A stretch of DNA of 64,000 nucleotides from assembly GCA_018857735.1 (NCBI GenBank), contig JABMCL010002757.1, positions 452,501-516,500 of the forward strand, given 5' to 3'. Below are positions 62,001-64,000 of the stretch, piece after piece. This stretch comes from Alviniconcha marisindica (Eukaryota > Mollusca > Gastropoda > Provannidae). A model generated the notes under the pieces. The model was not told where the DNA came from, ran no database searches, and saw nothing but the letters and a program-made list of their open reading frames with translations. The position numbers and the translations under genes are program-made. How positions within the stretch are numbered: position 1 is the stretch's first letter; each line of letters opens with the position of its first letter.

Positions 62001-63492
62001 CTCTCAGTGACCCACCCGAGTGGTTGGGGTCTGTGGATACAGAAATGTAGGCTTCCAGTGCTGAAAATATAGGGATATGAAAGTCCTCTGTCACAAGCAT
62101 TTTACCAGCCATACTTCTTTCTATCTTCAGCGTGTGATTTGATCACTTGCATTTCCACCCAGATATAACCACTGAGGTTGACTGGGTGATAAATATCTAG
62201 AATCAGTTGATCAGTTCTGGTTCCAAGGCAGTTCTTTCTGACGTACTCTCTACTTTTAGCAAGCAATATTGATCACATGAAAAATGTCTTGTTCCTTCAG
62301 TTTCATGTTAGCAGTGCACTACCTCACTGTTAAAAGTACTGTTCACTTCAATCTGGCATGTGAGGATGTACCTCTGGTGGAGTTTATGTACCTTGTATTT
62401 ACACGCATGCCAGGTGAGAGTTACCGTAGACAACTCAGGTCTTTGTTGTTGTACTTATGTTATGTATTTCAAGCACTAATTAATTCCCTTGTGTGTTGAT
62501 AGTGGCTTGTGAGGTTTGGCCGCTGTCCTCTTGACACTCCTTCACGTGGACGGTCCCAGCTGCTTGGTGTAAAGAGGACCCCACTGTCTTTTGATGTTTC
62601 TGCATGTGACCTTTTCTTTTTCTCTCTCGCACAGGATGATGCCATTGTGAATGTGGTGCCGCTGAGAGGAATCAGAATTTACGCCCCTCTTTCTCGTCTG
62701 CAAACAGGAACAAGGGTATGTTACTGTGTGCAAATCTATACTGAATTCTTGTATGTTACTGTGCGCAAATCTGTACTGAATTCTTGTTTAACAAAGTTTG
62801 TTGTTGGTGTGTAAAAAAACAAAAAGTCAGAAACAGAGCTGACTGCTAGCATTCTGAAAAAAGATCAAAACTCAGAAATGGTTAACTGTCCGCTTGTTAC
62901 AGTTGCTTGAAAAAGGAGATCTACACCAAAATTTGCTCCTTGCAGTGTATTGTTCATTGAAAAGTGTCCTTTTGTGTGTTTTGATCTTATTATTGATATG
63001 TTTGGCCCCTTTATGACTATTTGTGTGGGTTCATTTTGTTGCTTTTCTGTTGCTGCTTTTTTCATTTTTACAAAACTGTATTGGACAGTGATATCAATGA
63101 ATATAGTGCAGTGAAACCATTCTTCTGTTTATTTATGATTATTTGTGCATGTTTGTTGTGTTGCTCCTTTTTTCACTTTTACAAATTGTGACATCAGTGA
63201 ATTTAGTGCAGTGAAACCGTTCTCTCTTAAAACCGGCCTAAAAATCAAACAGAAGTTGTCTTAAAAGTAAAATGTAGGTAGTCAGTCAACTGATTTTGGG
63301 TCCTTAAGTGTTTCTTTTAATTGATGAATGATTGCTACAGATGTTTGCACTCCCTTTCAGATGCCTGTGTATGCGATGGGTGTGACGGAACATGAGACTC
63401 CATTCTCATTCGGTTCATCCCTCCCTCCACTGACCTTCACCTGGGCTGTCAACAGTCGTGAGGTGCTGCACCTGGAGTCTGTCTACCATGGG
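26958..63492 (+). CDS. NUP210: nuclear pore membrane glycoprotein 210 (gp210), 5' 31 coding exons
   Basis: Thirty-one exons join in phase to 3690 bases (1230 codons). This covers roughly the first two thirds of the family's usual 1,880 or so residues; the rest lies beyond the window. An N-terminal signal peptide (VVKIMLTVLVMVMLASPAFG) precedes AKLNAPKVLLPYY. Strong matches to gp210 include LLYLEDSPEEL, RKWVLETGREYEIYIEVYD, GGPQPWVLDSSKFF, SGRRFDNFSSLALEWS and GPQPQSTVQFSI. Known role: the lumenal Ig-like repeat part of a single-pass nuclear-envelope protein that rings the pore. Splice sites are GT-AG except intron 6, which looks GC-AG. Several introns end in minisatellites that include or abut the acceptor. 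Confidence 0.95.
27460..28160. other. unassigned block in NUP210 intron 1
   Basis: GC-richer than its surroundings, with moderately long open frames on both strands (for example 27310-27666 minus). It looks like a decayed mobile element, but no diagnostic motif was found. Confidence 0.25.
28560..28830 (+). mobile_element. SINE-like dispersed element, copy 2, intron 1
   Basis: Contains GGTTGTATGGTGTACACAGA, TTCGATGGATATT, GAATCACATGCGAGCGCA and GCTATATAAAA, and ends in a TAATAATAAT tail. Same family as 2110-2380 (reverse), 45690-45910 and the 3' piece at 49306-49392. Confidence 0.75.
29026..29162 (+). CDS. NUP210: NUP210 exon 2
   Basis: Residues 70-116, RSTRPEVAQVHLINSTDGE to VILAENK plus a split Val. 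Acceptor CACTTGCAG, donor GTACGT. Confidence 0.93.
29882..30013 (+). CDS. NUP210: NUP210 exon 3
   Basis: Residues 116-160, TKEILRCNVIVSEIVRLEIE to GYDSE plus a split Gly. Contains LLYLEDSPEEL. Acceptor TCACTCCAG, donor GTCAGT. Confidence 0.94.
30791..30890 (+). CDS. NUP210: NUP210 exon 4
   Basis: Residues 160-193, GNIFSSLEGLPFEWSLVSDN to HNIL plus a split Arg. Donor GTAACA, phase 2. Confidence 0.93.
31670..32072. repeat. diverged two-copy duplication in NUP210 intron 4
   Basis: About 180-bp copies start near 31670 and 31892 (TTCTGGAGAGT, TTTTAAGKGAAG, CTGAGAAAAGT, GTGTGTACCAACTAC). A poly-G run of about 20 precedes the first at about 31650-31669. Confidence 0.8.
32812..32962 (+). CDS. NUP210: NUP210 exon 5
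   Basis: Residues 193-243, IKRFAESHYTTPPHIAPLED to RLKDTVYR. Donor GTATGT, followed at once by (GT)n and poly-G. Confidence 0.93.
32960..33001. repeat. (GT)n plus poly-G at the exon 5 donor
   Basis: The intron starts GTATGTGTGTGT and runs into about 20 G. Confidence 0.9.
33020..33535. repeat. 72-bp minisatellite in NUP210 intron 5
   Basis: Five copies share AGAAAGAAATGTTTGAGTTG, ATGGCAGTGAGGTGGCT and CTGTTGCCGGAACCAGTCCC. Copy 1 is split from the rest by the MITE at 33097-33235. Because 72 is divisible by 3, minus-strand frames stay open for 163-190 codons without meaning. Confidence 0.92.
33097..33235. mobile_element. 139-bp MITE with TTAA target duplication (piggyBac type)
   Basis: Terminal inverted repeats CCCACTTGGCCCCAGAC and GTCTGGGGCAAAGTGGG match at 16 of 17 positions. 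TTAA flanks both sides (33093-33096 and 33236-33239). The flanking minisatellite shows the empty site CAGTCCCTTAAAGAAAG in its other copies. No coding capacity: non-autonomous. Confidence 0.88.
33681..33813 (+). CDS. NUP210: NUP210 exon 6 (GC donor)
   Basis: Residues 244-288, QSVKPSEVRIVVIANLMLSP to RHNSLK plus a split codon. The only donor that keeps phase with exon 7 is AAAG followed by GCAAGA at 33814, a GC-type site close to its consensus. Confidence 0.88.
34235..34363 (+). CDS. NUP210: NUP210 exon 7
   Basis: Residues 288-331, IAMPSPQYYLDVKDTDICTL to IVLKDR. Acceptor TTTCAACAG, donor GTATCC (weak). Confidence 0.9.
34846..34914 (+). CDS. NUP210: NUP210 exon 8
   Basis: Residues 331-354, NIVMTEFFRQPSAMLHVVSP then GFL. 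Donor GTGAGT, phase 1. Confidence 0.91.
35393..35499 (+). CDS. NUP210: NUP210 exon 9
   Basis: Residues 354-389, FVVLPTRKWVLETGREYEIY to KIYPSD. Strongly conserved in gp210. Confidence 0.94.
35500..38783. other. NUP210 intron 9, no gene seen
   Basis: AT-rich, with short homopolymers and TA tracts; nothing coding recognised. Confidence 0.5.
36465..36520. repeat. (AT)n microsatellite in NUP210 intron 9
   Basis: A pure TA tract of about 55 bp. Confidence 0.95.
38784..38924 (+). CDS. NUP210: NUP210 exon 10
   Basis: Residues 390-436, NVRVRAAFPLDYFELLFSSE to DAVIGD. Phase 0 both sides, donor GTGAGT. Confidence 0.94.
39160..39775 (+). repeat. 63-bp array repeating the exon 11 3' splice site
   Basis: About nine upstream copies plus the genuine one. 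Each has TTGTGTTGTGTGTAG (acceptor), then the exon start GACGGTACACACCATGTG and ATCAGCCCTGAGGTGAAA, then TTTCCTGAGTA. Only the last copy continues into GGGGAGTCAGG and the gp210 frame. Copies vary by small indels and single changes. Confidence 0.95.
39737..39877 (+). CDS. NUP210: NUP210 exon 11
   Basis: Residues 437-483, DGTHHVISPEVKGSQDVEIY to HNFTAK. Its first about 35 bases and its acceptor (TGTGTGTAG) are the last copy of the 63-bp array at 39160-39775. The reading frame only continues as gp210 from this copy. Confidence 0.92.
40054..40250. repeat. about 83-bp duplication in NUP210 intron 11
   Basis: GCATTGCTTCTGAYGAATAG, TGATTTTACAGGTGAGAAA and GGGAAAGGTTGAAGTAT recur about 84 bases apart. 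Confidence 0.8.
40306..40458 (+). CDS. NUP210: NUP210 exon 12
   Basis: Residues 484-534, ARGGSGEYVWGSSDITTATV to AHTGTLS. Donor GTACTG. Confidence 0.92.
40807..40912 (+). CDS. NUP210: NUP210 exon 13
   Basis: Residues 535-570, VHVLPPSGMNFPPTKVEASV to VSAKVA. Phase 1 out. Confidence 0.92.
41385..42145. repeat. 73-84-bp minisatellite in NUP210 intron 13
   Basis: About ten copies of CTTGATCTGTTGAGGGGCAC, AGGAATGGTAGCACTGTC and TTTCCCATCCACTTGCTGC, with an optional TATCATAATATGCCATG segment. The array ends about 40 bases before exon 14. Confidence 0.93.
42184..42267 (+). CDS. NUP210: NUP210 exon 14
   Basis: Residues 570-598, GRQVDFTDCSQLPLNITFDD to ECVP. The acceptor CCTTACAG lies about 45 bases after the intron 13 minisatellite ends. 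Confidence 0.91.
43351..43496 (+). CDS. NUP210: NUP210 exon 15
   Basis: Residues 598-646, GEGKLPQRGCTALYFRAIRQ to AAYNPLK. Acceptor TTTCAACAG, donor GTGAGA. Confidence 0.92.
43690..43770. repeat. dispersed repeat fragment, same family as 5155-5290
   Basis: TTATTATGACAAAACACAAC, then GGGTAAGCCCCTTTTTCAAG, parallels 780-830 and 5215-5270. Confidence 0.5.
44318..44429 (+). CDS. NUP210: NUP210 exon 16
   Basis: Residues 647-684, PVDPEYQAVVAIASSKDVVF to SSKFFHM. The donor GTATGT at 44430 was chosen over GTGTAT two bases earlier because it keeps phase with exon 17. Confidence 0.9.
44795..44880. repeat. 24-bp tandem repeat in intron 16
   Basis: Four units of GTCAGCTGAGGTAACACCCA type. Confidence 0.9.
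44922..45115 (+). repeat. dispersed repeat, partner of 12908-13135
   Basis: Ordered shared blocks as listed for 12908-13135, ending TGGTACCTCACTGCGGGGACA. It sits just before NUP210 exon 17. Confidence 0.65.
45277..45336 (+). CDS. NUP210: NUP210 exon 17
   Basis: Residues 684-704, AGDKTDLITIKQASLTGIN. Acceptor CTTGTTTCAG, donor GTAAGG. Short exon fixed by phase. Confidence 0.85.
45690..45910 (+). mobile_element. SINE-like dispersed element, copy 3
   Basis: Contains GGTTGTATGGTGGACACAGA, GTTTCATGTGGCACCAGCCA, GGTGGATATTCAGAA and AGAGAATAGAGCTATA. It is older (more diverged) than the 28560 copy and lacks a clean tail. Confidence 0.7.
45960..46065 (-). mobile_element. tRNA-derived SINE head
   Basis: On the minus strand, TGGTAGAGCGC (A box) and GGTTCCAGTCC (B box) are spaced as in a tRNA. 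Flanks do not form an acceptor stem, so this is a tRNA-derived SINE rather than a tRNA gene. Confidence 0.65.
46380..46431 (+). mobile_element. second copy of the 59-bp element
   Basis: AAGTAAACATGGTGCTTAAC through TTAGGGACGGG is nearly identical to 10836-10890 (one base differs). Imperfect CTTTTTTGTGAG/CTCTTTGTGGG flanks may be a degraded target duplication. Confidence 0.75.
47865..47945 (-). repeat. possible SINE 3' end, reverse
   Basis: AATAATAATAATTAATAATT is followed by CTTATAAAGCCCTATTCTCT, resembling the reversed tail of the SINE family (AGAGAATAGSGCTATATAA). Confidence 0.4.
48105..48215 (+). repeat. inverted partial copy of the THAP locus
   Basis: ACGTCACTCTGGGGAGTCGC matches the minus-strand promoter region near 49998, and CAGGGTAACCGACTTGGAAA then CCAGTTCGAATCACCAAGG, ATGAAGCT matches minus-strand 49660-49600. 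The THAP-coding stretch between these blocks is missing here. Confidence 0.7.
49306..49392 (+). mobile_element. SINE 3' fragment, copy 4
   Basis: AGAATCACATGCGAGCGCAG, AGAATAGCACTATATAAAAG and a (TAA)n tail are almost identical to the end of the 28560 copy. 5' truncated. Confidence 0.8.
49664..49912 (-). CDS. THAP-type zinc-finger exon, nested in NUP210 intron 17
   Basis: An 82-codon frame starting MPAYCIATNCNN. It shows the C2CH signature of THAP domains: Cys5, Cys10, Cys56 and His59 (LCSKHFAECDF), with Trp35 (RRKWVKF) between. THAP domains bind DNA, in cellular regulators and in P-element-type transposases. The frame stops at TAG just after KQNL. A donor-like GTAGGG overlaps that stop, so the real exon could be 49668-49912 with later exons unknown. 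The AVPTF box expected after the domain is not seen in this exon. Gene status, fragment status or transposon origin cannot be settled here. Confidence 0.7.
   Translation of the reverse strand: MPAYCIATNCNNSQATQSITMHEFLRNRPAVRRKWVKFVQFKKLTFMLRLSHTHLCSKHFAECDFVNFIAEYQMGFASKQNL
49960..50020 (-). promoter_or_regulatory. promoter-like cluster for the THAP exon
   Basis: Within about 60 bases: CACGTG E-box (50012-50017), an ETS-type ACTTCCG/CGGAAGT (49998-50004), a perfect CRE TGACGTCA (49991-49998) and AAGATGGC (49962-49969, YY1-like). It lies 50-105 bases upstream of the THAP start codon on the minus strand. Activity is inference. Confidence 0.6.
50942..50988 (+). CDS. NUP210: NUP210 exon 18 (47-bp exon)
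   Basis: Residues 704-719, GIHTFHVLCKDFGEQ. Acceptor TCTTTTTCAG, donor GTAAGT. A very short exon after a 5.6-kb intron. Confidence 0.9.
51110..51525. repeat. about 105-bp minisatellite in NUP210 intron 18
   Basis: Four copies of ACTAAGTGGATAGAGAATTG, AAGGAAGRTGGACAGGGCTG and GACTTTATTTCTGACTGACT with internal CATTTCAGACTGTTA. Confidence 0.92.
51656..51729 (+). CDS. NUP210: NUP210 exon 19
   Basis: Residues 720-744, MLTLNVGNGVTARNQFPVTE then TASV. Donor GTAAGT, phase 2. Confidence 0.91.
52892..52989 (+). pseudogene. SAP-like first exon, broken, in NUP210 intron 19
   Basis: ATG opens MEGSDSEFANFTLPTLKAFL then EAHSHNVSGSKQ and TAA. The frame after the stop still reads like the family (LVARAIGCPKT, then FFYELAIFWSA). 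The LPTLKAFLEAH...GSKQ.LVARA pattern resembles SAP-like N-termini of lophotrochozoan multigene proteins. An ETS-like ACTTCCGG lies at 52867-52874, and a donor-like GTAAGC overlaps the end (52980). It is either a pseudogene with one nonsense codon or a first exon spliced before the stop. Confidence 0.5.
53479..53578 (+). CDS. NUP210: NUP210 exon 20
   Basis: Residues 744-777, VVCARPVELHLQPILNQDPA to HETHLP. Acceptor CTTGTGCAG. Confidence 0.91.
53877..54262. repeat. 41-bp minisatellite in NUP210 intron 20
   Basis: About nine to ten copies of TTGCTAGAATCCAGGCACAG then TATGCTTAGAGAGTTGGGGA, alternating TTGCTAGAAT and GGCTGGAAT variants. Confidence 0.95.
54733..54925 (+). CDS. NUP210: NUP210 exon 21
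   Basis: Residues 778-842, MPVHCEKDLHLLVALTDSSG to GLQSVR plus one base. Contains GRRFDNFSSLALEW. Donor GTGAGT, phase 1. Confidence 0.94.
55267..55424. mobile_element. 158-bp palindromic MITE, intron 21
   Basis: Terminal inverted repeats TCAACACACAAGGGAGTTAA(TTAGC) and its complement at the right end match at 24 of 25 positions. An inner hairpin (AAACTCCACTAGAGG / CCTCTGGTGGAGTTT) sits off centre. No coding capacity. A truncated relative lies at 62362-62499. Confidence 0.8.
56362..56679 (+). repeat. 36-bp array repeating the exon 22 3' splice site
   Basis: Nine units of TGACTGGTTACAG (acceptor) followed by CTTATCAGACCTTGACAAAC and TTA. The last unit is the genuine start of exon 22. One copy has TTACCG, so it has lost its AG. 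In the exon frame each upstream unit meets TGA. Confidence 0.93.
56665..56771 (+). CDS. NUP210: NUP210 exon 22
   Basis: Residues 842-877, YQTLRPHGQTGTVVVTATIS to AAGISLQ. The acceptor GGTTACAG is the last of nine tandem copies of the same 36-bp unit. Phase from exon 21 picks this AG rather than the AG 8 bases later. Confidence 0.85.
57275..57379 (+). CDS. NUP210: NUP210 exon 23
   Basis: Residues 878-912, ERFTPRISKSLELLLVEQAV to NHPSNK. Acceptor GTTTCTAG. Confidence 0.92.
57778..57879 (+). CDS. NUP210: NUP210 exon 24
   Basis: Residues 913-946, VTVSVEKGSGYFHLGQVEPK to SKAVL. Donor GTGAGT. Confidence 0.92.
57940..58150. repeat. GT/GA microsatellites in NUP210 intron 24
   Basis: GTGTGTGT tracts with ATGTGTGAGAATGTTTGTG duplicated units, then (GA)n at about 58112-58128. 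Confidence 0.85.
58228..58356 (+). CDS. NUP210: NUP210 exon 25
   Basis: Residues 947-989, VNPVKDGSQSFTVYDLCLDV to VTVIDK. Acceptor CACATCCAG. Confidence 0.93.
59385..59500. repeat. 24-bp tandem repeat in NUP210 intron 25
   Basis: About five copies of CTGCTCTCAAATAGGCCTGG plus GAAT. The unit is divisible by 3, so frames stay open. Confidence 0.93.
59672..59799 (+). CDS. NUP210: NUP210 exon 26
   Basis: Residues 990-1032, VEVQREVTATVQVLDAHGHP to SDILTL plus a split Arg. Donor GTCAGC, phase 2. Confidence 0.92.
60326..60750 (+). repeat. about 85-bp minisatellite abutting the exon 27 acceptor
   Basis: Five copies of GTGTGATAGGTGTGTGTTAC, ATTGTCAGTAGATGGCCTGA and TGTTTACATTTGTCTCCATT. The last copy supplies the pyrimidine tract and runs into CATTTTCAG and exon 27. 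Confidence 0.93.
60754..60892 (+). CDS. NUP210: NUP210 exon 27
   Basis: Residues 1032-1078, PIEGPSRDQVSAVYIVHGSV to SAPKPIE. The acceptor and pyrimidine tract lie inside the last unit of the 60326-60750 array. Confidence 0.93.
61363..61425 (+). CDS. NUP210: NUP210 exon 28
   Basis: Residues 1079-1099, VFPPLRLEPKNITLIIGAKF then Q. Phase 0 both sides. Confidence 0.94.
61606..61785 (+). CDS. NUP210: NUP210 exon 29
   Basis: Residues 1100-1159, VIAVGGPQPQSTVQFSIVNS to GESVVYSQ. Close to the human GGPQPQS region. Confidence 0.94.
61945..62005. repeat. (CT)n tract in NUP210 intron 29
   Basis: CTCTCT run followed by TTTCTCTGTCTCTCTCAG. Confidence 0.95.
62362..62499. mobile_element. truncated copy of the palindromic MITE, intron 29
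   Basis: GAGGATGTACCTCTGGTGGA through TGTATTTACACGCATGCCAG, and the right end ACTAATTAATTCCCTTGTGT plus GTTGA, match 55310-55424. The left terminal repeat is missing. Confidence 0.75.
62635..62715 (+). CDS. NUP210: NUP210 exon 30
   Basis: Residues 1160-1186, DDAIVNVVPLRGIRIYAPLS to QTGTR. Acceptor CTCGCACAG, donor GTATGT. Confidence 0.93.
62835..62900. repeat. fragment of the 5155-5290 dispersed family
   Basis: AGAGCTGACTGCTAGCATT followed by a degraded match to the stretch after 5150. Confidence 0.35.
63361..63492 (+). CDS. NUP210: NUP210 exon 31 (last in window)
   Basis: Residues 1187-1230, MPVYAMGVTEHETPFSFGSS to LESVYHG. Donor GTCAGT, phase 0. The gene continues past the window. Confidence 0.93.
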
Positions 63493-63534
63493 GTCAGTAG
63501 TTGTTTGACTTCTCTTTACCTTCTTCTGTTACTT

Positions 63535-64000
63535 TCTGCAGTGTGCAGCTCCTTCCTCTTGTTCCCTTTTCCCTTCCTCTGCTGTTCAATGCAGTATGCA
63601 GCTCCTTCCTCTTGTTCCCTTCCTCTGCTACTCACTGCAGTGTGCAGCTCCTTCCTCTTGTTCCCTTCCTCTGCTACTCATTGCAGTGTGCAGCTTCTTC
63701 CTCTTGTTCCCTTCCTCTGCTACTGCAGTGTGCAGCTCCTTCTTGTTCCCCTTTCCCTTCCTCTGCTAGTCACTGCAGTGTGCAGCTCCTTCCTCTTGTT
63801 CCCTTCCTCTGCTACTCACTGCAGTGTGCAGCTCCTTCCTCTTGTTCCCCTTTCCTTTCCTCTGCTACTCACTGCAGTGTGCAGCTCCTTCCTCTTGTTC
63901 CCTTTCCTTTCCTCTGCTACTCACTGCAGTGTGCAGCTCCTTCCTCTTGTTCCCTTTCCTTTCCTCTGCTACTCACTGCAGTGTGCAGCTCCTTCCTCTT
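63535..64000 (+). repeat. 46-bp minisatellite in NUP210 intron 31, runs off window
   Basis: About ten copies of GTGCAGCTCCTTCCTCTTG, TTCCCTTCCTCTGCTACTCA and CTGCAGT. Each unit has a long pyrimidine tract ending in CTGCAG, an ideal 3' splice-site shape. Confidence 0.93.

Overview
This is a eukaryotic nuclear window. It has short exons with GT-AG introns, long introns, no operons, and abundant (CA)n, (GA)n and minisatellite DNA. The protein sequences, the RNase H-type LINE remnant and short interspersed repeats ending in TAA-rich tails suggest a lophotrochozoan, most likely a gastropod mollusc. The species is inferred only from general feel. Layout: (1) 1-5787, plus strand: 3' end of an unrecognised secreted, probably GPI-anchored cysteine-rich protein. 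Three exons are supported, and repeat arrays lie upstream of and between them. (2) 5788-13610: intergenic, with a 1-kb tandem array, a decayed LINE RNase H fragment carrying a nested 59-bp insertion, and dispersed repeats. (3) 13611-23047, minus strand: a complete SCYL2 orthologue (SCY1-like pseudokinase 2). All 16 coding exons join in phase to 983 codons plus a stop. The end of the last exon is tandemly triplicated. (4) 23048-26957: a 3.9-kb spacer between two divergently transcribed genes. (5) 26958-window end, plus strand: the first 31 coding exons of NUP210 (gp210, the nuclear-pore membrane glycoprotein). They join in phase to 1230 codons; the gene continues past the window. Its introns carry several further items: a TTAA-flanked MITE, a palindromic MITE, SINEs, a nested minus-strand THAP zinc-finger exon with its own promoter-like cluster, a broken SAP-like first exon, and many minisatellites. 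The most unusual feature is a recurring structure. Minisatellites in this window have grown across gene-structure boundaries. One array repeats the 3' splice site plus the first codons of NUP210 exon 11, with about nine extra copies. Another does the same for exon 22, with about eight extra copies. The end of the SCYL2 coding sequence is repeated in its own 3' UTR. Other arrays stop exactly at, or just short of, acceptors (exons 14 and 27, and perhaps the exon after the window end). All exon joins were made by eye from splice consensus, reading phase and remembered human proteins. No alignment or transcript data were available.
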